Counted from the stretch's first letter, positions 33,641-42,502 are shown. The stretch: 64,000 nucleotides of DNA from Mycolicibacterium goodii (GCF_001187505.1 NZ_CP012150.1:4154001-4218000); one strand, 5' to 3'. Numbers and translations: made by a program. Notes: generated by a model not told the origin, from the letters alone.

Positions 33641-34837
33641 TCATTTGATGACGCGTTGTTGCCGCAGCGCCTCGATCCGCTCGGGGGAGTAGGTCAACAG
33701 CTCGCTGAGAACAGCATCGGTGTGCTCGCCGAGTAGCGGACCGACATGACGAACGGTTCCTTCGAACCCCGAGAAGCGGCCGGCCGGTGCCGCCATCCGC
33801 AAGGGCTTGCCGGTTTCCGGCTCGTCCACAGAGATGATCGATTTGCGCGCGATGATGTGCGGGTCCTCGACGATCTCGGCGGCTGAGTAAATCGGGCCGA
33901 TCGCGAGGCCGGCCTCGCCGCAGACCTGGATGAGGTCGGCGAGGTCGTATGTCATGGTCCACGCAGCGACCCGACCTTCGAGTTCCGCACGTTCTGCGAC
34001 CCGCTTGTTGGAGTCGTTATCGTAGATCTTCAACGCGTTGTCGCCCATGAGTTCTCGCAGTTGTTGCCACAACTTTTCGGTAGAGCAGGCGAGCACGGCG
34101 AACAAGCCGTCTTTGGTCGGAAACAGTCCGTGCGGCGACCAACGCGGGCTGGAATTTCCCAGCCGCGACATTCGCGCACCCGTCTCGTCGTAGTTGATGA
34201 TCATGTCTTCCATCATCGCGAGTACCGGCTCGTAGATTCCGAGGTCGATCGACTGTGGCTCGCCCGTCAGGTCGCGCTGCCGCAGCGCCAACATCAGCGC
34301 GAAAGCGCCGTAGATTCCGGCGATGCCGTCGCCGAGCATGGCGTAGCCCGACTGCACCGGTGGTCCGTCGGGGAATCCGGTCCTGTTGGTGAGGCCAGCG
34401 AATGCCTCAGCGACACGGGCAAAACCCGGCCGCTGGTGATAGGGGCCGGCGCCGTACGCGGTGAGGTGGAAATAGATGATGTCCTCGCGGCATTTCACGA
34501 GATCCTCGAACGTCAGTCCCCACTTCTTCAGTGCGTCGGGGCGATAGTTCATGATCACCACGTCGCATTTGCTGGCGAGCTCTTTGAAGACGCTGCGGCC
34601 TTCCTCCTTGCTCAGATCGAGCGTGACGCTTTGACGATTACGGGCGATCACCTTCCACCACAATGAGACGTCGCCGCGGAAGGGGCCAATCTCGCGCATG
34701 TGGTCGCCGACTGGATGTTCGACCTTGATCACTTCGGCGCCGTACTCCGACAGCTTCGACGCCGCATAGGGCGCGGCCAGGAACGTCGCGGCGTCCAGCA
34801 CGCGGATGCCCGAAAGTGGGCCAGGATTGTTCTTCAA
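33641..34837 (-). CDS. CaiB/BaiF (family III) CoA-transferase
   Basis: This 398-residue protein is read from a TTG at 34837, preceded by GAGGAAGG at good spacing; longer open sequence upstream has no family similarity and contains the operators. Family features are LSGIRVLDAATFLAAPYAAS, EYGAEVIKVEHP, and probable catalytic Asp170 in YAMLGDGIAG. It heads a seven-gene minus-strand operon ending at 29450. Two 18-bp-type half-sites lie 76-100 bp upstream. It likely activates an acid produced by upstream oxidation steps. Confidence 0.9.
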   Translation of the reverse strand: MKNNPGPLSGIRVLDAATFLAAPYAASKLSEYGAEVIKVEHPVGDHMREIGPFRGDVSLWWKVIARNRQSVTLDLSKEEGRSVFKELASKCDVVIMNYRPDALKKWGLTFEDLVKCREDIIYFHLTAYGAGPYHQRPGFARVAEAFAGLTNRTGFPDGPPVQSGYAMLGDGIAGIYGAFALMLALRQRDLTGEPQSIDLGIYEPVLAMMEDMIINYDETGARMSRLGNSSPRWSPHGLFPTKDGLFAVLACSTEKLWQQLRELMGDNALKIYDNDSNKRVAERAELEGRVAAWTMTYDLADLIQVCGEAGLAIGPIYSAAEIVEDPHIIARKSIISVDEPETGKPLRMAAPAGRFSGFEGTVRHVGPLLGEHTDAVLSELLTYSPERIEALRQQRVIK

Positions 34838-34912
34838 AATCTTTGCCTTCCTCGCGAAGTGAGGGTCGGTGGCGGGATGCCCGGGGGCACTGCGCCTCGC
34901 GATGTGGTCGCA

Positions 34913-34939
34913 TATACGAACGTAACAACTTATATACGA
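34913..34939. promoter_or_regulatory. Operator-like sites upstream of the minus CoA operon
   Basis: TACGAACGTAACAACTTA (34915-34932) fits the recurrent 18-bp motif at its left half and end. A second TATACGA half-site follows at 34933-34939. They lie 76-102 bp upstream of the TTG start of the CoA-transferase and belong to the 420-bp divergent region 34838-35257, which otherwise holds duplicated promoter blocks. Confidence 0.45.
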
Positions 34940-34983
34940 CTGCGACACGACGAGGGTAACACGGCTCACATCGAACCGATCTC

Positions 34984-35046
34984 GTTGACGGCGATATACT
35001 CCGCTGCTAGTGTGATCGCAATCACAACTAGTGGATCGTATATACG
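34984..35046 (+). repeat. Duplicated promoter block 1, copy A
   Basis: This 63-bp block aligns without gaps to 36598-36660 with 50 of 63 identical by hand count. It contains GTGATCGCAATCAC (35012-35025) and ends in the palindrome CGTATATACG (35037-35046). It is upstream of the P450 gene. The paired copy precedes the ABC operon, so a promoter/operator unit was duplicated. Confidence 0.8.
35012..35025. promoter_or_regulatory. 14-bp palindromic operator-like site
   Basis: GTGATCGCAATCAC has arms GTGAT/ATCAC around four bases. Near-identical sites are at 3370-3383 (TAG in place of CAA in the centre) and 36626-36639 (GTGATCGTAATCAC). It is followed by a TACGGAC-N4-ATTC half-motif at 35043-35060. 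Regulator unknown. Confidence 0.5.
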
Positions 35047-35092
35047 GACTCCGATTCTGCAAGACGCTTGGTTGCCGCGCGACGCAGCGCGG

Positions 35093-35152
35093 CCTACTTC
35101 CACGACAAGCACTTCGGGACAACATGATTCAGATCATTTTGTCGACCGCTCG
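35093..35152 (+). repeat. Duplicated promoter block 2, copy A
   Basis: This 60-bp block matches 36792-36851 at 56 of 60 positions without gaps. It contains the inverted repeat ATGATTCAGATCAT (35124-35137). It is separated from block 1 by 46 bp here but by 131 bp in copy B. Confidence 0.85.
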
Positions 35153-35179
35153 ACCGCTCGACCGCTCGACCGCTCGACC
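35143..35179 (+). repeat. Tandem 8-bp repeat (CGACCGCT)
   Basis: There are four perfect copies of CGACCGCT (35143-35174) followed by a partial CGACC. It overlaps the end of promoter block 2 and lies 80 bp upstream of the P450 start. The other copy of the block has only a single diverged unit, so the expansion arose after duplication. Confidence 0.85.
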
Positions 35180-35257
35180 AGCGACCGAAAAGTTGGGTGA
35201 CCTGCCTCCGAGCAAGAGAGGCGTATTTCCGGACGTGCAAGAGAAGGGACTCAGATC

Positions 35258-36505
35258 ATGAGCCTCAAATCGCCGCATTATGTTGATCCTGGCCCGCCAT
35301 TACTACGTGGGTGGGAGTTTCAGAATCCTTACCCTGTCTATGACGAACTACGGAGTATTGCTCCCGTGCAGTGGAGTGAAATGCTAGGTATGTGGTTGAC
35401 GTTCAGTCATGAGCACTCGCGTACCGCATATCGGGAGAGCGACCAGTTTATCGCCGAGGGGGCTCAGCGGAGTTTCTGGAACAGTCTCCCATCGGGCCTC
35501 CGGGCTGAATTGCCGACGGTCGCTTACGTCGAGGAAACGCCGGCGCTGCAGACTGCTGACGGCAAACTCCATTTGAAGCACCGTCGCGCAGTCTCGCGAC
35601 CGTTGGCGCCAAAGAGCCTTGTGGCAATGCGTGAGCGGGTTGACGAGCTGTGCGCACAACAGTCCGACGCTCTCCGGTTGGCGGACCATCCGGATCTGGT
35701 ACGGGACTACGCCACGCCGCTGGCGTATCGCGTGCTGCTTGGGATCTTCGGTGTGCCCCTCTCCTTCGTGCCCATATTCATCGAGGCGGGCGAGGCGCGC
35801 GTTCGCTTTCATAGCTACGGCTGTAACGACCATGAGGTCGCATTCGCGTACGAGGACTCGCTCGTCACTTTGAAGAAAGCACTCGGTGAGGTCATCGCAT
35901 CGACCGCTCCGAGCGATGACACGTTGGTTGCCCATATGGCCCGCCTAAGTCGGACGGGCACCTTTTCGGCCGATGAGGTATTCCATATACTGCGGGTTTT
36001 TTTTACCGCAGCTCAGGATAATTTGGTTTACAGCCTGCCGCTGACAATGATGTACCTGCTGCGAATTCCGCCTCAGCGGAGCCTTGTCTGTGCAGACCCT
36101 GCCAACGCCGAACGAGCATATGTGGAGGCGGCACGGATCGATCCCCATACCCACGGGAACCGCAGAATAGTGGCTTATGATTGCGAACTCGGCGGTGCGC
36201 AGCTCCAGGCAGGACAGGGGATTTTTGCCCTGAGGGCTGCCGCGAATCGCGACCCCGACGCGTGGACGGACCCAAATGCGTTCGAGCTGCGACGAGATCA
36301 AAATGAGCCCCCGGGCGGCAGTCTCACCTTCGGGCAAGGACCGCACGTTTGTATGGGGGAAGGACTCGCCAGATGAGCCGGCCCAGCCGGCATAAGGCGT
36401 CTGTTCACCGATTATCCGGATCTGGCCGCAGCACCTGGTTGGCAGCCGAGATTTGAGGCAATCCCCGGCAAGCGAAGGCTGACTTCCCTGCCGGTGCGTC
36501 TCTGA
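35258..36505 (+). pseudogene. Cytochrome P450 with one in-frame stop codon
   Basis: The frame starts at ATG 35258 after AAGAGAAGGGA and runs 372 residues to TGA at 36374. It contains the K-helix E290-A-A-R293 and the heme loop FGQGPHVCMGEGLAR with Cys365. Translation beyond the TGA in the same frame gives IRRLFTDYPDLAAAPGWQPR and ends TSLPVRL at 36505, the normal P450 C-terminus. A single nonsense codon therefore truncates the protein just after the heme loop. The I-helix reads TAAQDNL, without the usual acid-Thr pair. Base composition is visibly less GC-rich than its neighbours (a T8 run near 35998), suggesting foreign origin. No ferredoxin gene is adjacent. Confidence 0.8.
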
Positions 36506-36597
36506 CTGCCGCCGTGACACGGTGATCCCGCCATGAAGAGCCCTGTTGGGCGGCCATGAACATGGTGCATAGCGAGCTGGATGCCTGGTCCGCAGTC

Positions 36598-36660
36598 GTT
36601 GACGGAGTCACACTCCACTGCTAGCGTGATCGTAATCACAACTAAGCGTATGTATATACG
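36598..36660 (+). repeat. Duplicated promoter block 1, copy B
   Basis: This is the counterpart of 34984-35046 (50/63 identical, no gaps). It contains GTGATCGTAATCAC (36626-36639) and ends in TATATACG. A TACGAAC half-site of the 18-bp motif begins at 36657. The 372-bp gap 36506-36877 contains only these promoter elements and no gene that I can support. Confidence 0.8.
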
Positions 36661-36791
36661 AACGCTCTAGAACCCCGAGGCGCCCGTCATGCCCGAACAA
36701 GATCTGTTGACCGCCGAGGGCCGTAATACAACGGCCCAACCCTCGATTGATCCACCGCCCGGGCTCTCGCCACCCGCGAGATGCGTCGCAA

Positions 36792-36851
36792 CCTACGTCC
36801 ACGACAAGCACTTCGCGACAACATGATTCAGATCATTTCGTCGACCACTCG
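36792..36851 (+). repeat. Duplicated promoter block 2, copy B
   Basis: This is the counterpart of 35093-35152 (56/60 identical). It contains the conserved inverted repeat ATGATTCAGATCAT at 36823-36836 and ends 26 bp before the ABC permease start. Confidence 0.85.
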
Positions 36852-36877
36852 GCCGGCGCTCGACTAGGAGCTACCCA

Positions 36878-38626
36878 ATGTCCCTCACTGAGCTGGTACC
36901 ACCCCGGACTCCGGTTGATCAAGCCGAGCGCGGTCGTGGCCATCGTGGGCTCAGGCGGCCGAACTTCTCGTCGGAGTTCCTGGTCGCTGGCGTGGTCGTC
37001 GTCGTGGTCGCCTTCTTGTCCCTGGTGCCCGTCATCTACTTGCTGGCCGGGACGTTCTTCCCGAGAGGCTCATTCACCCTCGAGGTGTTCCGCGAGGCGT
37101 ACTCGTCCAGCATCTTGCTCGACATGGCCAAGAACAGCCTTGTCTACTCCATTGGGGCAACTGTGCTGGCTACGGTTGTCGGTACCGGCCTGGCCTATCT
37201 CGTCGCTCGTACCGATGTCCCGATGAAGGGCCTGGCGTACGCGGCAGCACTGGTACCGATGATCATCCCCGGCGTGCTGCACACCATCGCTTGGATTTTT
37301 CTCGGCAGCCCCCAGATCGGCGCCGTCAACAAGTTGGTCGAACCGCTGCTCGGTCCGGGGTTCTTCAACATCTTCTCGATGGGCGGAATGATCTTCGTCG
37401 AGGGCATCCACATGGCCCCGCTCACCTTCCTGCTGATGTTCGCGGCATTCAAGAACATGGACCCTGCACTCGAAGAGGCCGCCCTCATGAGCGGCTCGAA
37501 GCCGATGGCGGTGTTCCTCCGTGTCACCCTTCCACTCGTGAAGCCGGCACTCGCGCTGTCGACCCTGATCCTCTTCATCCGGGCGTTCGCCTCGTTCGAA
37601 GTTCCTGCGCTACTTGGTCAATCGTCCGGCATCTGGGTATTCACGTCCCGGATCTACTTCGCGCTCAGCGGTTATCCGGCAGACTATGCGACCGCAGGCG
37701 CCTACTCGGTGCTCATGCTCGCGGTATTGGCCGCCTTCACGGTATGGCAGGCACGGTTGAACAAGAACGCCAAGTCGTACCAGACCATCAGCGGCAAGGG
37801 ATTTCGGCCGTCGACGGTCCCGCTGCGGGGCTTCCGGCGTATTGCCGGTGCCGGCGTTCTCGTCTACTTCGTGATCTCGTCGCTGCTCCCGGTTCTGATG
37901 CTGGTGTACTCCTCGCTGCTCGGCTACTACGCACCACCGACCCTGTCGGCGTTCGGACGAATGGGACTGGAGAATTACGTCGAACTCTTCATGAGTCCGA
38001 CGACCGTGTCGGCGTTCACGAATTCAATTCTTCTGGCAGTCGGCTCGGCAACCATCGTCATGTTGCTCACCGCGGTCATCGCCTGGTTGGTGGTGCGTGG
38101 TCGGATTCGCGGGGGTGCGGTACTGAACGGTCTGGCCATGGTGCCGATCGGGATCCCAGGGCTGATCCTCGGTGTCGCGATGTTGTTCTTCTACCTCCGA
38201 GTGCCGCTGCCCATCTACGGCACCTTGCTGATCCTGCTGATCTCCTACGTCACGGTGTTCCTGCCATTCGGTCTCAGCTATGCCACCAGCGCAATGTTCC
38301 AAATCTCCGCACAGCTCGAAGAGTCCGCGAAAGTCTCTGGTGCGTCGTGGTTCTACCTCTTCCGCCGGGTCACGTTGCCCCTGCTGATGCCGGGACTACT
38401 CGCAGGATGGACGTTCATCGTTCTCGTTGCCGTCCGCGAGTTGGGTGCTTCCCTGCTGTTGTACTCCCCGGGCGACGAGGTGCTCTCGGTGGTGATCTGG
38501 CAGCAATGGAGTGATGGCCGGATGGGACAGCTCTCGGCCCTGGGTGTCGTGATGATCGCGATGCTCGCCCTCCTGGTGGCCGGCGCACGCAAGCTGGGCG
38601 CCAACGTCGGGGTGCAGAGTCCATGA
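36878..38626 (+). CDS. ABC transporter permease, fused two-domain (FbpB-type)
   Basis: This 582-residue protein has about twelve membrane helices in two homologous halves, each with a binding-protein-dependent permease (EAA) loop: LEEAALMSGSKPMAVFLRVTLP in half one and LEESAKVSGASWFYLFRRVTLP in half two (cited by their ends). The fused layout is typical of iron(III)/2-aminoethylphosphonate/thiamine-type (FbpB, PhnV) importers. The start ATG 36878 follows TAGGAG. The ATPase and binding protein follow. Import of an organic anion is as likely as iron in this catabolic setting. Confidence 0.9.
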   Translation: MSLTELVPPRTPVDQAERGRGHRGLRRPNFSSEFLVAGVVVVVVAFLSLVPVIYLLAGTFFPRGSFTLEVFREAYSSSILLDMAKNSLVYSIGATVLATVVGTGLAYLVARTDVPMKGLAYAAALVPMIIPGVLHTIAWIFLGSPQIGAVNKLVEPLLGPGFFNIFSMGGMIFVEGIHMAPLTFLLMFAAFKNMDPALEEAALMSGSKPMAVFLRVTLPLVKPALALSTLILFIRAFASFEVPALLGQSSGIWVFTSRIYFALSGYPADYATAGAYSVLMLAVLAAFTVWQARLNKNAKSYQTISGKGFRPSTVPLRGFRRIAGAGVLVYFVISSLLPVLMLVYSSLLGYYAPPTLSAFGRMGLENYVELFMSPTTVSAFTNSILLAVGSATIVMLLTAVIAWLVVRGRIRGGAVLNGLAMVPIGIPGLILGVAMLFFYLRVPLPIYGTLLILLISYVTVFLPFGLSYATSAMFQISAQLEESAKVSGASWFYLFRRVTLPLLMPGLLAGWTFIVLVAVRELGASLLLYSPGDEVLSVVIWQQWSDGRMGQLSALGVVMIAMLALLVAGARKLGANVGVQSP

Positions 38627-38713
38627 GCGCCCTCGATGCTCTCCCGCGGCATTTCCCTTCTGGCCCTTACTGATCCCTCTCCCGTACCCGGCGACGAACC
38701 ACAGGAGCCCCCG

Positions 38714-39832
38714 ATGCTGAATATTGTCGACCTCGAGAAAGCCTTTCCCGCCAAGGGCAACCAGGACCGAGTTCCTGTGCTCAAGGGCATATCACTGTCA
38801 GTGGAGAAGGGCGAATTCTTCACCCTGCTGGGACCTTCCGGTTGCGGCAAGACAACCATTCTGCGCTGCATCGCCGGCTTGGAGACTCCCGACTCCGGTC
38901 AGATCACCGTGGCGGACACACCGTTGTTCTCGTCCGTGAAGAACATGAATGTGCCTGCCAACAGGCGCGGCCTGGGCATGGTGTTCCAGTCGTATGCGAT
39001 CTGGCCACACATGGACGTGGCGCAGAACGTGGCCTTTCCCTTGAAGGCGCGCCCGCGCAATAGCCGCCCCAGTAACAAGGACATCGACCGCAAGGTCGAC
39101 GAGGCCTTGTCGAAGGTCGAGCTCAGCCACGTGAAGCGGCACCGGGCAACCGACCTCTCCGGTGGGCAGCAACAACGCTTGGCGCTGGCCCGAGCCCTTG
39201 TCATGGAATCACCGTTGACCCTGTTTGACGAGCCGCTGTCCAACCTCGACGCCAAACTGCGCGACGGCATGCGCTTCGAGCTCAAGCGATTACAGCGTGA
39301 GCTGCAGATCACTGCGATCTACGTGACTCACGACCAGGTTGAGGCGCTCGCCATGTCGACCACCATCGCAGTCCTGAAAGGCGGCTCGGTGGAGCAGATC
39401 GGCCGCCCGCGGGACATCTACGAGGCGCCGGCTTCGTTGTTCGTCGCCGACTTCATCGGCACGTCGAACTTCATCTCGGGCAAGGTCACCGGGCAGGAGG
39501 GCGCCGGTGTCTGGCGCGTGGAGACTGCGGTCGGCGAGGTTCTCGCCATGGTGACGAGCGATCGACCGCTGCCGGCCGGAACCGAGGTCTCGGTGTCGGT
39601 CAGGCCCCAAGACATCGGCATGGTCAAGGAGCCCGCAGCGGTTCGAGGGGTCGGTCGCTGGCCGGGAACCGTGCGCGCCCGCGAGTACCTGGGGGAGTAT
39701 GTCGATCACTTCGTAGAGGTGGACGGCACCAACATCCGTGTGCGCACCGGTGCGCGGACCTCGGTGGGCCCTGACACCGAGGTGATGCTTTCCCTCGAGC
39801 CGGGCTACAGCACGTTGCTGCCCCAGCAGTGA
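38714..39832 (+). CDS. ABC transporter ATP-binding protein (CUT1/FbpC type)
   Basis: This 372-residue ATPase starts at ATG 38714 after AGGAG; the frame is open further upstream but without similarity. Walker A GPSGCGKTT is at residue 40, the Q-loop in GMVFQSYAIWPHM, signature LSGGQQQR, Walker B LTLFDEP, and the H-loop in YVTHDQ. The C-terminal TOBE-like domain (about 280-372) has VSVRPQDIG. It energises the fused permease. The 87-bp gap from the permease is larger than within the other operons but without a visible terminator. Confidence 0.93.
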   Translation: MLNIVDLEKAFPAKGNQDRVPVLKGISLSVEKGEFFTLLGPSGCGKTTILRCIAGLETPDSGQITVADTPLFSSVKNMNVPANRRGLGMVFQSYAIWPHMDVAQNVAFPLKARPRNSRPSNKDIDRKVDEALSKVELSHVKRHRATDLSGGQQQRLALARALVMESPLTLFDEPLSNLDAKLRDGMRFELKRLQRELQITAIYVTHDQVEALAMSTTIAVLKGGSVEQIGRPRDIYEAPASLFVADFIGTSNFISGKVTGQEGAGVWRVETAVGEVLAMVTSDRPLPAGTEVSVSVRPQDIGMVKEPAAVRGVGRWPGTVRAREYLGEYVDHFVEVDGTNIRVRTGARTSVGPDTEVMLSLEPGYSTLLPQQ

Positions 39833-39899
39833 TCGTCCAACGTGCCACACCGCTGGCACGCCGCGCTGGTCCAAGGTGAAAGTGGAGATGGAGACGGAA

Positions 39900-41054
39900 A
39901 TGAAGATTCGGATGGCGGGGTTGCCGGCGCTCGCAGGCGGACTGAGCATCGCCCTGTTGGTCGCTGCGTGTGGGCCGTCGCCGATCGAATCCGGTGGCAA
40001 GAGCGCATTCGGCGGCGGCGCGTCGGATGAGGCGCTGCAGGCGGTTTACGCCCAGGTCGAGGGCCTCACCGGCACCGCGCGGACGGACCGACTGGTGCAG
40101 CTGGCGAAGGAGGACGGGGGACAGGTCGGCTGGTATTACGTCGGCAAGATGGACCCTCTGGTCAAGGCATTCGAGGAGCAGACCGGCCTGAAGATCTCGG
40201 GGTACCAAGGAGTCTCAGAGGATCTGGCCGAGCGTGCCGGACAGGAATTCAGGACCAACCAGCAGGGTTCGGATCTCGTGCTCGGAGCGGCCGTCGACCT
40301 GCGAACCATGGACGGCGAAGGGATCCTCGGCGAATTGAAGTCGCCGGCGCTCGACGACGTCGACGAGGGCTTCAAGGGCTACAACGCAATCGCCCCGTAC
40401 GCGAACGTCATGGTGCTGAGCTACAACAAGGACCTCGTCCCGCCTGACAAACAGCCCACCAGCTACGAGGATCTCTTTCGTAATCCGCCGAGCGGCATGG
40501 GTGTCGAAACCGGCGACTGGCAGTGGTACGAGAACCTGGTGCGCAAGTACTTCATGGAGCAGAAGGGGATGAGCGAGCAGCAGGCGATCGACCTCATCAC
40601 CAATGGGCTGCGGAGTGCTCAGCAGGTCGAAGGGCACTCCCTGTTGGTGGAGCTACTGGCCAGCGGTCAGTACGGCGCGACCCCAAATTCGTTCGCGCAC
40701 AGCATCGAACCACTTGTGAAGGCGCAGTCGCCGGTCACCTACGCGGCGAGCAAAGGAGACACGCCGCCGTTCCTGCTCACCAATGCCATGGCGTTGACCA
40801 GAGGGGGGCCCAACCCAGCCGGCGGGCTGGTGCTACTCGAATGGTTGATGAGTCCCGATGGGGGACAGAAGATATTCGCCGACATGAACTACGGCACGAC
40901 GAGTAACAAGTACACCGGACCCACCGTCGTCGACCAGTACTCGAACGCCATCGTGGCTGATCTCTACCTGACCGACACCCCGGACGACGTCCGAAACTGG
41001 CAGGTCAAGTACCAGGAACTGCTGCAGTCCATCGGCGGGAGGCCCGCTAGCTGA
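39900..41054 (+). CDS. ABC transporter substrate-binding lipoprotein
   Basis: This 384-residue protein is read from ATG 39900 (ATG 39888 is possible). It has an N-terminal hydrophobic signal ending in the lipobox LVAACGPSP, so it is lipid-anchored outside the membrane. The mature protein has features of the FbpA/PotD class: VGWYYVGKMDPLVKAFEEQTGL, then GSDLVLGAA and VMVLSYNKDLVPP, and TNAMALTRGGPNPAGGLVLLEWLMSPDGGQ near the C-terminal lobe (given by its ends). It lacks an obvious iron-binding YY pair, supporting an organic ligand. It belongs to the operon 36878-41054. Confidence 0.88.
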   Translation: MKIRMAGLPALAGGLSIALLVAACGPSPIESGGKSAFGGGASDEALQAVYAQVEGLTGTARTDRLVQLAKEDGGQVGWYYVGKMDPLVKAFEEQTGLKISGYQGVSEDLAERAGQEFRTNQQGSDLVLGAAVDLRTMDGEGILGELKSPALDDVDEGFKGYNAIAPYANVMVLSYNKDLVPPDKQPTSYEDLFRNPPSGMGVETGDWQWYENLVRKYFMEQKGMSEQQAIDLITNGLRSAQQVEGHSLLVELLASGQYGATPNSFAHSIEPLVKAQSPVTYAASKGDTPPFLLTNAMALTRGGPNPAGGLVLLEWLMSPDGGQKIFADMNYGTTSNKYTGPTVVDQYSNAIVADLYLTDTPDDVRNWQVKYQELLQSIGGRPAS

Positions 41055-41200
41055 TCGTGGCGTGCCGCGCACCCCTCAGGTGCTCGCGCTGCCTAGTCTC
41101 TCTACGGACAGACGGACGTACATCCCTATACAAGAACGGAGATGGTTTGTACTCTGAGGAGGTAGCTGCGGTCGGCCCTGAGGAATCCGGTCGCCGCGGC

Positions 41201-42502
41201 ATGCCCGATCCGCGTACGCAACGAAAAGTGCTCGCGGCGGGCATGATCGGAACATTGATCGAGTACTTCGACTTCCTCGTCTACGCCACGGTGTCGGGCC
41301 TGGTTTTCGGGAAGCTGTTCTTCCCGACCGACAACGAGTTCGTGGGCGCGATGCTCGCGATCTCGACCTTTGCGGTCGGCTTTCTGGTCCGGCCGATCGG
41401 AGGCATCGTGTTCGGCCACATCGGTGACCGGTATGGCCGCCGACGAGTCCTGTCGATCACTATCACCATGATGGGTATCGCGACGGCTTTGATCGGGGTA
41501 CTGCCGACGTATTCGACAATCGGTATCGCGGCCCCGATCATCCTCGTTATCTTGCGGATCACACAAGGATTGGGTGTGGGCGGCGAGTACGGTGCCGCGT
41601 CGACAATGGTGATCGAACACGCTGACCAAACCGGTCGCCGTGGGCTGTTCGGTGGCCTGAACGCAAGTGCAGGATCATCTGGATTTCTCTTGGCGACAGG
41701 ACTTCTGGCGGCCCTGACGACCCTGACGACCGACGAGCAGTTCGAGGCGTGGGGCTGGCGAGTTCCGTTCCTGCTCAGCGCCGTATTGCTGGCCGTGGGC
41801 TTCTACATTCGGTATCACGTGCCGGAGTCGCCGGTCATGCGGGCCGCAGTCGAGCAGGGCCGGACGGTCTCCCGGCCGCTACTGGAGGCCTTCAGACACC
41901 ACCCGCGTCAGGTCGCGATCGCACTCGCCGCACCGACCGGCTCGTTCGTCGGGTACTACGTCATCCTCGTGTTCAGCGCGCCGTACGCTGCGAATGTCTC
42001 CGAGCACGACGAATCCGCCTTGCTCGCACTACTCACCGTCGGGCAGATCGCGTATCTCTTCGCGGTCGTGGGCTGGGCGTGGTGGTCGGACAAAGTAGGC
42101 CGCCGGTTGCCCATGCTGATCGGTTCCGGTGGGCTCATGGTGTGGGGATTCGTGTTCTTCCCGCTGCTCTTGTCCGGGTCGCTGACGGCGACACTGGTTG
42201 CCTTTTCCGTGGCGCTTGTCCTCTTGGGCGCCATCTATGGTCCGCTGGCCACCTTCCTTGCCGAACTCTTCGGAACTGAAGTTCGTTTGAGCGGGCTCTC
42301 GTTCGGGTTCCAGGTGAGTGGAGCGTGGGCAGGTGGGCTGTCACCGGTGATCGCCACCGCTCTAGTCGGCCATGGCGGTACCTGGTTGCCGGTCGCGTTC
42401 ATGATTGCGATCGCGGCGGCCACAACAGTAATCGCCGTCTGGTTCAGCAAAGACGGTCGACACAGGGATCTGAGAGATAGCGCCACTGTGAGGAAGTCAT
42501 GA
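41201..42502 (+). CDS. MFS transporter, MHS family
   Basis: This 433-residue permease is read from ATG 41201 (MPDPRTQRKVLAAG); a TTG at 41147 behind GGAG is an alternative start. MHS signatures are GMIGTLIEYFDFLVYATVSG and FGHIGDRYGRRRVL, and GLGVGGEYGAASTMVIEH. It probably imports an organic acid by proton symport. Its stop overlaps the MBL hydrolase by ATGA, the third MHS/MBL pair of the window, in the order permease then hydrolase. The 146-bp upstream gap has no strong operator match. Confidence 0.9.
   Translation: MPDPRTQRKVLAAGMIGTLIEYFDFLVYATVSGLVFGKLFFPTDNEFVGAMLAISTFAVGFLVRPIGGIVFGHIGDRYGRRRVLSITITMMGIATALIGVLPTYSTIGIAAPIILVILRITQGLGVGGEYGAASTMVIEHADQTGRRGLFGGLNASAGSSGFLLATGLLAALTTLTTDEQFEAWGWRVPFLLSAVLLAVGFYIRYHVPESPVMRAAVEQGRTVSRPLLEAFRHHPRQVAIALAAPTGSFVGYYVILVFSAPYAANVSEHDESALLALLTVGQIAYLFAVVGWAWWSDKVGRRLPMLIGSGGLMVWGFVFFPLLLSGSLTATLVAFSVALVLLGAIYGPLATFLAELFGTEVRLSGLSFGFQVSGAWAGGLSPVIATALVGHGGTWLPVAFMIAIAAATTVIAVWFSKDGRHRDLRDSATVRKS

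Noticed and set aside
35143..35179. Short tandem repeats considered as a CRISPR-like array.
   Set aside because: The units are 8 bp with no spacers, and no cas genes are present.
36878..41054. ABC system as a dedicated iron(III) importer.
   Set aside because: The fused permease is FbpB-like, but the binding protein lacks an evident iron-binding tyrosine pair and there are no siderophore or Fur-type features nearby.
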